Assembly (NCBI RefSeq): GCF_015554145.1
Contig: NZ_JADNHZ010000010.1
Location: forward strand, 1 to 64,000
Source: Collinsella aerofaciens
Lineage (GTDB): Bacteria; Actinomycetota; Coriobacteriia; Coriobacteriales; Coriobacteriaceae
Direction: 5' to 3'
Length of the DNA: 64,000 nucleotides
How positions within the stretch are numbered: the stretch's first letter is position 1; each line of letters opens with the position of its first letter. This document shows, in pieces, positions 1 through 8,992 of this stretch. Both the position numbers and the translations under genes were made by a program. The notes under the pieces are model-generated. The model was not told where the DNA came from and ran no database searches. It saw only the letters and a list, made by a program, of their open reading frames with translations.

Positions 1-90
1 CCTCAAGAAGGAGTAACATCGGAGCTTGCAGCGACGGACCTCAGGACACTCTTACACCACGTCTGCGCGCGCCACCTTGAAACTTCCTAA
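1..90 (+). CDS. C-terminal end of an unidentified protein (partial)
   Basis: The plus-strand frame starting at base 1 is open from the window edge to a TAA at 88-90 and gives 29 residues ending in CARHLETS. The other two frames read shorter or less protein-like. A strong plus-strand terminator follows at 186-221 and no other plus-strand gene lies between, which supports a gene ending here. The fragment is too short for a family assignment, and it could be chance open sequence. Confidence 0.4.
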   Translation, partial: PQEGVTSELAATDLRTLLHHVCARHLETS

Positions 91-185
91 TCACCGTCAG
101 CTAGCGCCAAATTGGAAGTCGATGGTCACTCATTAACGTACAGTTCTTATAACTTTGTTCATTATTTTCCGCACCTAAAATGATA

Positions 186-221
186 CGCCGTTTGTGACAG
201 TACTCACAAACGGCGTTTTTT
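186..221 (+). terminator. Rho-independent terminator
   Basis: A perfect 12 bp stem (CGCCGTTTGTGA paired with its complement) with a 6 nt loop is followed by a T6 run. The T run is on the plus strand, so it serves the gene ending near base 90 and not nhaA. Confidence 0.85.
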
Positions 222-311
222 GACCACTGGCGTGTCTGGCAGGCGGCAAGCACCGCCCGAATCCGCATTTTGAACGCGCCCGAATCGGTTCTGGAGCCGG
301 TTTTCGCGCTC

Positions 312-1670
312 TTACTCGTCTTTGGGCGAGGGATGCTTGCAGACCACACTCATGTAGATCATGCCCAGCACCGCGGCGGTAACGGATCCGGCAAGAATGG
401 CGGCCTTGGCAGCCAAGACCTCAAACTGGGCCGTCGGGAAGGCGAGGCCGCTGATGAGGATCGACATGGTAAAGCCGATACCGCCCAGAATGCCCACACC
501 GGCGATCATGTGCCAGTTGACGTTGTGCGGCAACTCGGAAATCTTGAGTTTAACCAGGGCAAACGTCATGCCAAAGATACCGATCGGCTTGCCCAGCAGC
601 ATGCCAAAGTACACGCCGAGCGTCACCGGGTCGGTGAGCAGCGTGCTCATGTCCACGCCCACTAGGCGAACCTGCGCGTTCACGAACGCAAAGATCGGCA
701 GGATCACAAAGTTGACCGGCGTGGAGATCAGACGCTCCATGCGGATGAGCGGCGGGGTGACGCGGTGCATGACGCGCTCGACCCTGGTGGTCGAGACGGT
801 AAAGTCGTGCTGGCCCAGGATGTGCGCCTCGTCGTCGTAGCGGTCATCGAGCAACGGCAGACACTCGCCCAGCCAATCGGTAAGGCTGTCGAGCTTAACA
901 CCGCACTTGGCCGGGATGGTAAAGGCCAAGATGACGCCAGCAAGCGTGGCATGCACGCCGCTCTTGAACATGCAGAACCACAGCAGCAGGCCCAGCACCG
1001 AGTACGGGGCGAGGCGGTAGTGCTGCGTCTTGTTGAGCCACACGAGCGCGCACGTCACGACCGCGGCGGCACCCAGCCAAAACGGGCTGGGGCTCTGACC
1101 GTAGAAGATGGCGATGGCGGCGATGGAGATGAGGTCGTCGGCGATGGCGAGCGTCGAGAAGAACACGCGCACGCCGTTGGGCACGCGATTGCCCAAAAGC
1201 GACAGCACGCCCAGCGCAAAGGCAATATCGGTTGCCATGGGGATGGCCCAACCGTTGCGGGCGCCGGCATGGTTAAAGATCAGGTAGATGCAGGCGGGAA
1301 CGACAACGCCGCCCACGGCCGCCAGCATGGGAAGCATGGCCTGACGCGGATTCTTGAGCTCACCGACCGTCATCTCGTACTTAAGCTCGATGCCCACCAA
1401 CAAAAAGAAAATCGCCATGAGGAAATCGTTGACGAAAAGCTCAACGGTGAGACCAGCCGTAAGGTTGCCCAGGCCCACATACAGCGGGGTCTCCAAAAAG
1501 TGATGGATGGCCTCGTAGGCATCGGTGTTGGCGCAGATAACGGCGGCGATAGCGGCGAAGACCATGACGGCGGCGGAAATCGTGCCGTTCTCGGCGATGC
1601 GCTCCCAGATGTCGTGACGTTCAAAGCGCTTGCGCTCACGGACGTTGAACAGCTGCTCGGTTGCTGCCAT
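312..1670 (-). CDS. nhaA: Na+/H+ antiporter NhaA
   Basis: Secondary sodium/proton antiporter of the inner membrane, used for pH and sodium homeostasis. The 452-residue product is largely hydrophobic with about a dozen membrane spans. It carries the NhaA signatures: ATDIAFALG with the first essential Asp, then LAIADDLISI with the paired Asp residues that bind the cation. It is longer than E. coli NhaA (about 390 residues) because of an N-terminal cytoplasmic stretch and a hydrophilic loop near residues 265-300. The start at 1670 is preceded by AAAGGAG at a suitable distance. It stands alone, with no nhaR-like regulator beside it. Confidence 0.95.
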   Translation of the reverse strand: MAATEQLFNVRERKRFERHDIWERIAENGTISAAVMVFAAIAAVICANTDAYEAIHHFLETPLYVGLGNLTAGLTVELFVNDFLMAIFFLLVGIELKYEMTVGELKNPRQAMLPMLAAVGGVVVPACIYLIFNHAGARNGWAIPMATDIAFALGVLSLLGNRVPNGVRVFFSTLAIADDLISIAAIAIFYGQSPSPFWLGAAAVVTCALVWLNKTQHYRLAPYSVLGLLLWFCMFKSGVHATLAGVILAFTIPAKCGVKLDSLTDWLGECLPLLDDRYDDEAHILGQHDFTVSTTRVERVMHRVTPPLIRMERLISTPVNFVILPIFAFVNAQVRLVGVDMSTLLTDPVTLGVYFGMLLGKPIGIFGMTFALVKLKISELPHNVNWHMIAGVGILGGIGFTMSILISGLAFPTAQFEVLAAKAAILAGSVTAAVLGMIYMSVVCKHPSPKDE

Positions 1671-1878
1671 GGGCGGCTCCTTTCACGGGAAAGCTCCCGT
1701 CTTAAAAAAGCACGGCCCGCCCAAGTGGCGGCGCCGCGCTCTAACGTTTTACGCTTGCATCTAGCCTACCCTGCACGACAAGCACGCAGGCGTGGCCGAA
1801 AAGCGGAACCACAGGTTGAACATTATTTGCTCAACGGCACGGGCACGCCTGTCCAAGAGACGACGCGGCACCGTGCAC

Positions 1879-1917
1879 AAAAAACGACCGGAGCGCGGGA
1901 CGTCCGCGATCCGGTCG
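1879..1917 (-). terminator. Rho-independent terminator of ppaC
   Basis: Read on the minus strand, an 8 bp outer stem (CGACCGGA with TCCGGTCG) plus an inner GC stem is followed directly by T6. It lies about 20 bases after the ppaC stop codon. Confidence 0.85.
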
Positions 1918-1937
1918 TGGCGTTTGGTCAACTAAAC

Positions 1938-2861
1938 CTAGCAGGCGGCCATGATGGGGGCAGCGACCTGCTTCTTACGGGAGAGGACGCCCGGCATCCA
2001 GACGCCGTCGTGCTCGTCGGCAATGCCCAGGCCCTTCTGAGCAGCCTCGGTCTCGCCCTCGAGCAGGACCTGCGAACCCTCCTCCATGATGTCGGTGATG
2101 CACAGGACAATGCCGTCAGCACCCTTCTCGGCGGCGTAGGAGCGCATGGCCTCGCGGATCTCGTCGATCATGCCGAGTGCGCGGGTCTTGTCGACGGTCT
2201 CGTACTGGCCGATGAGCAGCTTCTTGCCAGCGGGCTCGAACATCTTGATGTCGTTGCCGACCATCTCGGCTGCAATGAAGGAGCCGGACGGACGGGTGAG
2301 GAAGACCTCCATGCCAAACTTGACCGGGTCGACGCCCACCTGCTCGCCGAGCTTGGCGGCGACGACGCGGTCGACATCGGTGGTGGTGGGGCTCTTGAGC
2401 ATGAGCGTGTCGGTCATCATGGCCGAGAGCAGCAGCTTGGCCTGTACATCGGAGAGCTCAACGCCGAGCACGCCGGCGAGCTTGGTGACGATGGTGCAGC
2501 TGGAGCCCCAGGGCAGGCAGATGTAGTGCAGCGGGCCGGCGGTCTCGAAGTCGCCGATGCGGTGATGATCGACAACGCCAAAGACCGTGGCGTCCTTAAG
2601 GCCGGCGACAGACTGGGCAGACTCGTTGTGGTCGGTGAGGACGACGAGCTGACCGGCCTCGACGGAATCAATCACGCGGGGCTCGGCGATGCCGGTGTCG
2701 GCGAGCAGCTTGGCAGACTCTGCCGGAAGCTGACCAAGGGCGCAAGCCTCGTAGGTGTTGCCGGCATACTCAACCTGGTTGAGCAGCTGGGACAGGACGA
2801 CGGCGCTCATGATGGCGTCGTTATCGGGGTTCTGGTGACCAAAGACAAGAACGTTTGCCAT
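1938..2861 (-). CDS. ppaC: Manganese-dependent (family II) inorganic pyrophosphatase
   Basis: Cytoplasmic enzyme that hydrolyses pyrophosphate to two phosphates and so pulls biosynthetic reactions forward. The 307 residues fit family II, a DHH-superfamily fold. The N-terminal motif HQNPDND (residues 9-15), the central VVDHH motif near residue 97 and the C-terminal SRKKQ substrate-binding motif near residue 294 are all present. There is no CBS insertion, so it is the short unregulated form. GGAGG precedes the ATG at 2861. It has its own terminator. Confidence 0.96.
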   Translation of the reverse strand: MANVLVFGHQNPDNDAIMSAVVLSQLLNQVEYAGNTYEACALGQLPAESAKLLADTGIAEPRVIDSVEAGQLVVLTDHNESAQSVAGLKDATVFGVVDHHRIGDFETAGPLHYICLPWGSSCTIVTKLAGVLGVELSDVQAKLLLSAMMTDTLMLKSPTTTDVDRVVAAKLGEQVGVDPVKFGMEVFLTRPSGSFIAAEMVGNDIKMFEPAGKKLLIGQYETVDKTRALGMIDEIREAMRSYAAEKGADGIVLCITDIMEEGSQVLLEGETEAAQKGLGIADEHDGVWMPGVLSRKKQVAAPIMAAC

Positions 2862-2996
2862 GGATATCCTCCACTTGAATATGTGTACTTGGACGTAGCT
2901 ATGGTAGCACGCCGATGCCGAGCCTTCGCAGACGGAAGGGCCACGGCATATTTTGGGGCAGGCATGGGGGCCAAGGCTGTCCCTTTTGCACCATGT

Positions 2997-3027
2997 TGGT
3001 GCAAAGTAACCTGACCCCCTTGCACCA
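2997..3027 (-). repeat. Short hairpin element S1, after the glucokinase stop codon
   Basis: TGGTGCAA and TTGCACCA form a perfect 8 bp stem around the loop agtaacctgaccccc. The element ends 1 base before the glucokinase stop codon. The same stem and loop recur at 15349-15381 with one stem mismatch. An alternative hairpin uses an extra copy of the arm at 2985-2992. Confidence 0.6.
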
Positions 3028-3028
3028 G

Positions 3029-3982
3029 CTATTTACCGGCGGCGCGCAGGGCTACGTAGGCGGCACCGATAATGCCGGCGTCGTTTCCGAGCGAGGCGAC
3101 CTTAATGGGCGTCTCGCGCGAGGCAGAAAGCGCGTACTGCTTAAAGTGCTCGCGGACCTTGTCGAGGTAGACATCGGCCGAGGCGGATGCGCCGCCGCCG
3201 ATGAGGAACATCTCGGGATCGACCACGTTGGCAATAAGCGCCAGGGCGCGACCGAGATAGTCGGCCATGGTATCGGCCGCGGCAAGCGCGAGCTTGTCGC
3301 CCTCGCGGCAGGCCTGGAACACGTCCTTGGAATCGGAGGGGCCGGTGAGCTCGATGGGCTCGACGCCCGCCTTCTTGCACTCGGCCAGGTAGTTGCTCAC
3401 CACACCGGTGGCGCTGGAATACTGCTCTAGGTGACCATGGCCGCCACAGCCGCAGGTGCGCTCCTCGTCGGGATTCAGGCACATATGGCCGATCTCGCCG
3501 CCGGCACCCACAACGCCCGACACCACGTCGCCGTTGACGATAACGCCGCCGCCCACGCCGGTACCGATGGTGACCATCACCACGTTTTGCACGCCCTTGG
3601 CAGAACCGAGCCATGCCTCGCCCATGGCAGCGGCGTTGGCATCGTTCTCGTACTTAACGACCGCGTCGGGGCAGTGCTCCTGAATGGCGATCCTAAGCTC
3701 GGGCAGGTTAATAGCAATGTTGGCCTTGACCTTGGCATCGCCCGATGCCGGGATGGGGCACGGAACGGCCAGGCCAATGCCCGCCACAAAGGCGCGCGGA
3801 ATCTGGGCCTTGGCGACCACTTGGTCGATAGCCTCGGTCACCGCGGCAAAGCCCGCAGCGTCAACGATGGGAGGCGTGGGAACACTGGCCTTGGCAAGCA
3901 GGTTACCATCCTCATCGAACAGGCCCTCCTTAACCGAAGTGCCGCCGACGTCTATGCCGATGTAGTACTGCTTAGGTTCCAT
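3029..3982 (-). CDS. ROK-family glucokinase
   Basis: ATP-dependent sugar kinase, most likely phosphorylating glucose to glucose 6-phosphate. The 317-residue product has the N-terminal phosphate motif DVGGT (residues 11-15), the catalytic ENDAN with Asp114, and the ROK zinc site. That site reads CGCGGHGH (177-184), so the usual third cysteine of CxCGxxGC is a histidine here, which can still bind metal. I start at 3982 (MEPKQYY), which has AAAGGTGG upstream; an in-frame start exists further out without a clear ribosome site. It follows the beta-glucoside PTS operon on the same strand, which fits use of the glucose released by phospho-beta-glucosidase. Confidence 0.88.
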   Translation of the reverse strand: MEPKQYYIGIDVGGTSVKEGLFDEDGNLLAKASVPTPPIVDAAGFAAVTEAIDQVVAKAQIPRAFVAGIGLAVPCPIPASGDAKVKANIAINLPELRIAIQEHCPDAVVKYENDANAAAMGEAWLGSAKGVQNVVMVTIGTGVGGGVIVNGDVVSGVVGAGGEIGHMCLNPDEERTCGCGGHGHLEQYSSATGVVSNYLAECKKAGVEPIELTGPSDSKDVFQACREGDKLALAAADTMADYLGRALALIANVVDPEMFLIGGGASASADVYLDKVREHFKQYALSASRETPIKVASLGNDAGIIGAAYVALRAAGK

Positions 3983-4040
3983 GGGAGCCCACCTTTCTCG
4001 TTTAAACATTGCCTGTATGGTACCGCTCCCAAGGCAGAAA

Positions 4041-4073
4041 CCTACCAAAAAGGGACAGGTTTGTTTTGGCAGG
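4041..4073. repeat. Short hairpin element S2
   Basis: CCTaCCAAAA pairs with TTTTGGcAGG around the loop agggacaggtttg. The loop core GGGACAGG is shared with other short hairpins of this window (19392, 22950, 39328). It lies between the PTS IIA gene and the glucokinase gene. Confidence 0.5.
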
Positions 4074-4138
4074 TTTTATCTGGGGAAACGCACATGCCCG
4101 CCCAACAGGTCGCGCAAGGCCTTCGCCGAATACAAAGG

Positions 4139-4166
4139 CGCCGGGAGGCGGAGGCTCCCGGCACCC
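4139..4166 (-). terminator. Probable terminator of the beta-glucoside PTS operon
   Basis: CCGGGAG and CTCCCGG form a GC-rich hairpin about 60 bases beyond the IIA stop codon. The minus-strand sequence after it (CGCCTTTGT) has only a weak T run, so termination efficiency is uncertain. Confidence 0.45.
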
Positions 4167-4223
4167 GTGAAAGGGACTGAATTGTCTGGTGAACCGCACG
4201 GTCCGTCGCGGCGATAACGCCGG

Positions 4224-4565
4224 CTAGGCCTCACGTGCCTGCAGCAGCTTGTGGACCTCGATGAGCTCCGTGGCCATGACGCGCATGGTCTCGGTGCCGG
4301 CCATCTGGTCCTCGGCATGCAGCAGAATCAACGGGGCCTCGCCATTACGCTCGCCGTTGGCCTCCTTTTTAAGGAGCCCCATATGGACATCGTGGCCACC
4401 GTTGTAAGCCTCGTCGCCCTGCTTGATAAGCTCCTCGGCGGCGTCAAAATCGCCCTCCTTGGCCTTTTGCACGGCATTGATGTACATGCTCTTGGCGGTG
4501 CCGACGTAGCTGATGATCTCGAAGCAGGTCATCTGCAGCTCGTTCATATCCTCCATGTGCTGCAC
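4224..4565 (-). CDS. PTS lactose/cellobiose-type EIIA component
   Basis: Cytoplasmic phosphocarrier that takes phosphate from HPr and passes it to EIIB during beta-glucoside uptake. The 113 residues are all-helical in pattern and carry the phosphorylated histidine in LLHAEDQM (His83). The reading starts at a GTG directly after the EIIB stop codon. In-frame ATGs at residues 4 and 7 are equally plausible, since GGAG lies just before the second of them. It is the last gene of the bglA-IIC-IIB-IIA operon. Confidence 0.92.
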   Translation of the reverse strand: MQHMEDMNELQMTCFEIISYVGTAKSMYINAVQKAKEGDFDAAEELIKQGDEAYNGGHDVHMGLLKKEANGERNGEAPLILLHAEDQMAGTETMRVMATELIEVHKLLQAREA

Positions 4566-4868
4566 CTAGCCCATCACACTGACGCAGTGGTCGATGATGC
4601 CGGCGGCGTTCATGCGACCGTAATCGACCATGTTGATGACCTCGACCGGGAAACGACCGGCGGCCTCCTTCTCGAAATCGCCCTTGGTGTAGCCAATCTG
4701 CGGGCCGAGCAGCAGGATGTCGCACTCGTCCAGGTGATCGTGGGCCTCGTTCATGGGACGAGCCTCGACCTCGATGTCCAGACCGCGGTTCGCGACCTCG
4801 GACTGCATCTTCTGGACCAGCAGGCTCGTGGACATGCCGGCGTTGCAGCAAAGCATGATCTTCTTCAT
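4566..4868 (-). CDS. PTS lactose/cellobiose-type EIIB component
   Basis: Carries phosphate from EIIA to the sugar during transport through EIIC. The 100-residue protein begins MKKIMLCCNAGMSTS, the active-site loop of the cellobiose EIIB family, with Cys8 as the phosphorylated residue. AAGGAGAAAACC precedes its ATG. It abuts the EIIA gene with no gap, and a 153-base spacer containing a GC-rich hairpin separates it from EIIC. Confidence 0.94.
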   Translation of the reverse strand: MKKIMLCCNAGMSTSLLVQKMQSEVANRGLDIEVEARPMNEAHDHLDECDILLLGPQIGYTKGDFEKEAAGRFPVEVINMVDYGRMNAAGIIDHCVSVMG

Positions 4869-5021
4869 GGTTTTCTCCTTATAACTGCGCGGCGCGCAGA
4901 CGACAACTGGTTTTATTCCTTGCGGCTATTGTGCCCACCCCCTGCGTCTTTACACAAGGAGAGAGCCGCGGGCATCGGCACCGCGTACCGGCGCCCGCAA
5001 CGGTGAAAGGGAGAGCGACGT

Positions 5022-6374
5022 TTAAGCGTTCTGCTCGGCAAGGGCCTCCTGCTTGGCGATGGCCTTCTCGGAGATCCTCATAAAGGGCAGGTAGACAGCC
5101 ATGCCGATGACAAGCTCGAGGGCCTGCCACACGCCAGCGCGCCAGTCGAAGCCCGTGGCAAGCAGGGCGTTGACGACGGGAGGCATGGTCCAAGGCACCT
5201 GGGCAATGCAGGGGCTAATGATGCCCGCGCAGGTCAGAGCATAGGTGATGCCGATGAACAGGTCGGGAAGAAGCACGAACGGAATCATGAGCGGCAGGTT
5301 GTACACGACGGGGTAACCGTAGATGACCGGCTCGTTGATGTTGAACAGGCCAGGAACGATAGCCATCTTGGCAACGGTCTTGGAAGCCTTGTTCTTGGAG
5401 AACAGGAAGGTGTCGAGCAGGAGCATGAGGGTGCAGCCCGAGCCGCCAATGAGGGCGAAGCTGTTGACGATCTGCATGTTCATGTAGTGATCGGGCTGGA
5501 TGGTGCCGCCGGCGGCAAAGGTAGCCATGTTGTCGACGATGAGCATGGTCAGAATCGGCTCGACGGTAGCGCCAGAGATGGTGGACTGGTGAATACCGAC
5601 GCAGAACAGCAGGTTCGCAAGGGTGTAGATGAGGATGACGGCCCACGGGCCGGCGTTCATGATGCTCTTGAGCGGGTTGGAGATGCACGTGGAGATGATG
5701 GTGCACAGATCGGTACCGGCAAACACGGCAAGCAGGGCCGCGGCAACAGCGAAGATCGAAAGGTTGAGCAGCATCGGGATCATGACGTTAAAGGAGTTGG
5801 AGACCGCGGGAGGCACGCCCTCGCCCAGCTTGACCTTAAGCTTCTCGACGCCGGAAATCTTGATGAAGAGCGTAACGGAGAGCAGGGCGATGATAATAGC
5901 CGCGAACAGGCCGTTGGTGCCGGTGTTGGCAGTCGAAAGGGCGCCAGTGACCTCGGCAGAGGTGATCTTGTCGGTGAGCAGCGGGCTCGTGGCGGCAAGC
6001 GTGGCGGTAATCTGCTGCGGCATCATGATAACGAAAGCGGAGATGGCGACGACCACGCAGGCAAGCGGGTTATCGAAGCGCTCGTTCTTAGCGAGGCTGT
6101 AGCCGATCAATCCGGCCAAGATAATGGCAGAGACGTTGAGGGTGCCCAGCGTAATTGCCGAACCCCAGGTCTGAAGATTGGCAAGACCCGCCGCATCGAG
6201 CGGGAACAGAGGGAACACGACGTTGTTAATAAGAACCGCGATACCCGCAAGGATATAGAGCGGCGTGATGGTCGCGAAGGCATCGCGCAGGGAACGCAGG
6301 TGAACCTGGTTTCCCACCTTCGCAGAGACCTCGGCAAATTTGTCGAGGAAGCTCTTTCCGTTTTCACTGGCCAT
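5022..6374 (-). CDS. PTS cellobiose/lactose-family EIIC permease
   Basis: Membrane channel subunit that moves the beta-glucoside (cellobiose or a related sugar) into the cell while EIIB phosphorylates it. The 450 residues form about ten hydrophobic segments. The region around NSFALIGGSGCTLMLLL and the later VPGLFNINEPVIYG motif are typical of this family; NEPV(I)YG is the conserved EIIC sugar-site loop. GGAG is placed properly before the ATG at 6374. It lies between the phospho-beta-glucosidase and EIIB genes in the same operon. The exact substrate cannot be read from sequence. Confidence 0.93.
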   Translation of the reverse strand: MASENGKSFLDKFAEVSAKVGNQVHLRSLRDAFATITPLYILAGIAVLINNVVFPLFPLDAAGLANLQTWGSAITLGTLNVSAIILAGLIGYSLAKNERFDNPLACVVVAISAFVIMMPQQITATLAATSPLLTDKITSAEVTGALSTANTGTNGLFAAIIIALLSVTLFIKISGVEKLKVKLGEGVPPAVSNSFNVMIPMLLNLSIFAVAAALLAVFAGTDLCTIISTCISNPLKSIMNAGPWAVILIYTLANLLFCVGIHQSTISGATVEPILTMLIVDNMATFAAGGTIQPDHYMNMQIVNSFALIGGSGCTLMLLLDTFLFSKNKASKTVAKMAIVPGLFNINEPVIYGYPVVYNLPLMIPFVLLPDLFIGITYALTCAGIISPCIAQVPWTMPPVVNALLATGFDWRAGVWQALELVIGMAVYLPFMRISEKAIAKQEALAEQNA

Positions 6375-6494
6375 GATTGCTCCTAACTATCAAATCCGGC
6401 CTTTTCCTATGCGCACGGTGGTCTGTCGCCCTTTGCCACCAGATGTGCCATGTTTTGCGCGCGGCGGCGCGCGGTCTGGGCGTTCGCCTGGTCG

Positions 6495-7895
6495 CTAGTC
6501 AACCACGTGGGTCGTTGCGACCTGCTTGAGCCAAGCTGCCGACTTCTTAAGGCGGCGCTTGTAGCCGTCCATAAGGTCGACCTCGACAAAGCCGTAACGG
6601 TTCTTAAAGGCATTAGCCCAAGACCAGTTATCGATGACGGCCCAATAATGGTATCCGCGGCATTTGGCGCCCTCGGCGATTGCCTTGGCAACCCACTCCA
6701 GGTGCTGGCGCACAAAGTCGACGCGGTAATCGTCCTGAATGGTGCCCTCGGCGTCACGGTTCTTGTGTTCGTCCATGATGCCGATACCGTTCTCGGACAC
6801 AAACCACTCAAGATCGGGGTAATTCTTAGCGCAGTCCATGCCAAAGTCGTAGAGACCCTGCGGGTAGATCTCCCAGCCGCGGCTCTCGTTCATAACGGCG
6901 TCAGGCCACACGTACTCGTCGGCAAAGTGCGGCAGACCGTACTGGTCGATCTTGCTCGCCGGGGCCTGAACGCGCGTGGGGTGGTAGTAGTTGCAACCGA
7001 GCCAGTCGACAACACCCTGCTTGAGGATCTCTTGGTCGCCGGCACGGAACGGAAGTTTAACGCCGCCCTCGGCCAGGCTGTCGAGCACGTCGGCGGGAAG
7101 CTCGCCCTTGGTAATAAGGTCGAGCCACCAGCGATTGTTGATACCGCTGGTCATACGCACGGCCTCGAGGTCTGCCTCGCTGGGGTTCTCCTTGGTATAG
7201 ACCGGGGTAAAGCAGTTGATCATGCCGATCTTGGCGTCGGCGCGAACGGCGCCCTCGTCATAGGCGCGGCGGTAGTTGGCCACGGCCAGCGCATGTGCCA
7301 GCGAGATGTGATACTGCACGGTGCGAGCGCGGTTATAGTCATGGAGCTGCGGGTACCACACGCCCTCCTGATAGCGCTGCTCGGGCTCGACGATGGGCTC
7401 GTTAAAGGTGAACCAGTACTTGATCTCCTGGCCAAACTCGCGAAAGGCGACGTCGGCGTAATGAGCGTAAGCCTCGACGACCTCGCGGCTCTCCCAACCA
7501 CCACGGTCAAAGAGGTAGGTGGGCATGTCAAAGTGGTACAGGTTGACGAACGGCTCCAGGCCGGCCTCGCGAGAGGCACGGAACAGCTCGTGATACCACG
7601 CGGCGCCCTCCTCATTGAGGTTGCCGTTAGCATCGAGCAGGCGACTCCACTGGATGGAGGTGCGGTAGGTATCCAGGCCCAAGTCCTTCAAAATGCGAAG
7701 GTCCTCCTGGTACTTAGCCATAAAGTCATTGCCAGCATAAGAGCCAACGCGGTTATAGAACGAATCCAGATCCTGGATGGACCAGGTGTCCCACAGGTTC
7801 TCGAGCTTGCCGCCCTGGTTCCACTGACCCTCAGTCTGCGGGCCGGACATAGCGGCGCCAAAGAAGAAGTCACGGGGCAGCTGATACTGTGCCAT
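6495..7895 (-). CDS. 6-phospho-beta-glucosidase, glycoside hydrolase family 1
   Basis: Hydrolyses the phosphorylated beta-glucoside delivered by the neighbouring PTS to glucose 6-phosphate and an aglycone or glucose. The 466 residues match GH1 length. The acid/base motif FTFNEP lies near residue 166 and the nucleophile motif VSENG near residue 368. GAGGAC precedes the ATG at 7895. It is the first gene of the operon with the PTS IIC, IIB and IIA genes. A good sigma-70-like promoter lies about 170 bases upstream and the GntR regulator gene is read divergently beyond it. Confidence 0.94.
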   Translation of the reverse strand: MAQYQLPRDFFFGAAMSGPQTEGQWNQGGKLENLWDTWSIQDLDSFYNRVGSYAGNDFMAKYQEDLRILKDLGLDTYRTSIQWSRLLDANGNLNEEGAAWYHELFRASREAGLEPFVNLYHFDMPTYLFDRGGWESREVVEAYAHYADVAFREFGQEIKYWFTFNEPIVEPEQRYQEGVWYPQLHDYNRARTVQYHISLAHALAVANYRRAYDEGAVRADAKIGMINCFTPVYTKENPSEADLEAVRMTSGINNRWWLDLITKGELPADVLDSLAEGGVKLPFRAGDQEILKQGVVDWLGCNYYHPTRVQAPASKIDQYGLPHFADEYVWPDAVMNESRGWEIYPQGLYDFGMDCAKNYPDLEWFVSENGIGIMDEHKNRDAEGTIQDDYRVDFVRQHLEWVAKAIAEGAKCRGYHYWAVIDNWSWANAFKNRYGFVEVDLMDGYKRRLKKSAAWLKQVATTHVVD

Positions 7896-7931
7896 CGAAG
7901 TCCTCGCTTTCGTGTTCTAGAGCTTCCGGTT

Positions 7932-8017
7932 GGAGACGGGTTTGCCTTGGCAGGTTATCCGGCGCGGGCGCGCACCGGATATCTGGATATTCAGCCCGCC
8001 AAAACAAAACCGTCCCC
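7932..8017 (-). repeat. Imperfect 23 bp hairpin element S3 in the bglA leader
   Basis: The arms at 7932-7954 and 7995-8017 match at 18 of 23 positions, and all are related to the GGGGACGGTTTTG core. A second hairpin, ATCCGG...CCGGAT, lies inside. It occupies the predicted 5' leader of the bglA operon, so it may affect expression. I do not see a BglG/LicT-type antiterminator site in it. Confidence 0.5.
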
Positions 8018-8063
8018 AAACGGTCGGTCCTGCCGTTCGGCAGGGTTCCGTTCGTTGGCTACA

Positions 8064-8091
8064 ACTATAGCGCTCTAATTTTATAAGTAAA
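8064..8091 (-). promoter_or_regulatory. Predicted promoter of the bglA-PTS operon
   Basis: On the minus strand, TTTACT and TATAGT are spaced by 16 bases, a good sigma-70-type match. The predicted leader to the bglA ATG is about 160 bases and contains hairpin S3. Confidence 0.6.
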
Positions 8092-8135
8092 GCGTCTTTT
8101 TCTTTTTTCTTTCTCGAACTTCTTAGATAAGAATT

Positions 8136-8180
8136 ATATGGATGCCTCGCAGAGGGTTATACTTACTTTTGTATCCATGT
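8136..8180. promoter_or_regulatory. Candidate GntR operator region
   Basis: The half sites ATGGAT (8138-8143) and ATCCAT (8173-8178) form an inverted repeat about 35 bases apart, just before the gntR start. A second dyad, TTCTTAGATAAGAA, lies at 8120-8133. The stretch from 8092 to 8199 is AT-rich and holds nothing else I can identify. Binding is inferred only from position. Confidence 0.35.
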
Positions 8181-8199
8181 ATGTCGGAAAGGGGGTTCC

Positions 8200-8919
8200 A
8201 TGATTCCCAAATACGAGGCGATAGCTGCGGATATTCGTCGAAGCATCGAGGACGGCGCTCTTAAGCCGGGTGACAAGCTGCCCACCGTCGTTGAGTTCTG
8301 TGAGCTCTATAGCGTTTCTAAAATCACCGTTAAACGAGCGATTGAGCAGATCACCGAGGAGGGCCTTATTACCAGCCGGCGCGGATCGGGCACCTACGTC
8401 AAGGACACGGCGGGACTTCCCGGCAAGGCGTTTTTCCAGGGCAAGAACGACCGTGCCCAGGGCTTTTCATATGAGCACCGCGGGGAGAAGGTGACCTCGG
8501 TGGTCTACGATTTCTCGATTGTCAATCCACCGGCGGACGTCGCTGCCCAGCTGGGAATTGCCGAGGATGACTTTGCCTACCACATCGTGCGCGTGCGCCA
8601 GGTCGACGAGAAGCCCATCGTTATCGAGTACACCTATATGCCCCTCGAGTTGATCCCGGGCCTTAAAAAGAAGGACCTGTACGGATCGATCTATAGCTTT
8701 ATCCGCGAGCAATGCGGGCTGAAGATTTCGAGCTTCCACCGCACCATTCGCGCCGTAGCGGCAACCGAGGAAGAGGCTGAGCGCCTGGACACCAAACCCG
8801 GCTCTCCCCTGCTCGAGCTCAACCAGATTGGCTTTTTGGATAGCGGCACCGCCTTTGAGCATTCGATCTCGCGCAACGTCGGTGACCGCTTTGAGCTGCA
8901 CAACGTAACGTTGGCATAG
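8200..8919 (+). CDS. GntR-family regulator with UTRA domain (HutC subfamily)
   Basis: Transcription regulator, probably of the divergent beta-glucoside operon. The 239 residues split into an N-terminal winged helix (about 5-70, recognition segment SVSKITVKRAIEQ followed by RRGSGTYV) and a C-terminal UTRA ligand domain (about 95-235). Many regulators of this type sense phosphorylated sugars made by the PTS they control; that role is inferred here from divergent placement. AAAGGGGG precedes the ATG at 8200. Confidence 0.9.
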   Translation: MIPKYEAIAADIRRSIEDGALKPGDKLPTVVEFCELYSVSKITVKRAIEQITEEGLITSRRGSGTYVKDTAGLPGKAFFQGKNDRAQGFSYEHRGEKVTSVVYDFSIVNPPADVAAQLGIAEDDFAYHIVRVRQVDEKPIVIEYTYMPLELIPGLKKKDLYGSIYSFIREQCGLKISSFHRTIRAVAATEEEAERLDTKPGSPLLELNQIGFLDSGTAFEHSISRNVGDRFELHNVTLA

Positions 8920-8992
8920 TTTTGTAGTCATGCGGGCGCTCGTTATGGCTCGTTTAGAGTGGGCAACCGCACAACACCATGGGGGTATGAAC

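Noticed and set aside
765-3014. Long plus-strand open frame of about 750 codons opposite nhaA and ppaC
   Set aside because: It is antisense to two clear genes, has no ribosome site and reads as low-complexity shadow of GC-biased codons.
7932-8017. BglG/LicT antiterminator (RAT) site in the bglA leader
   Set aside because: The hairpin lacks the RAT consensus and no BglG-type gene is present; the divergent regulator is GntR.
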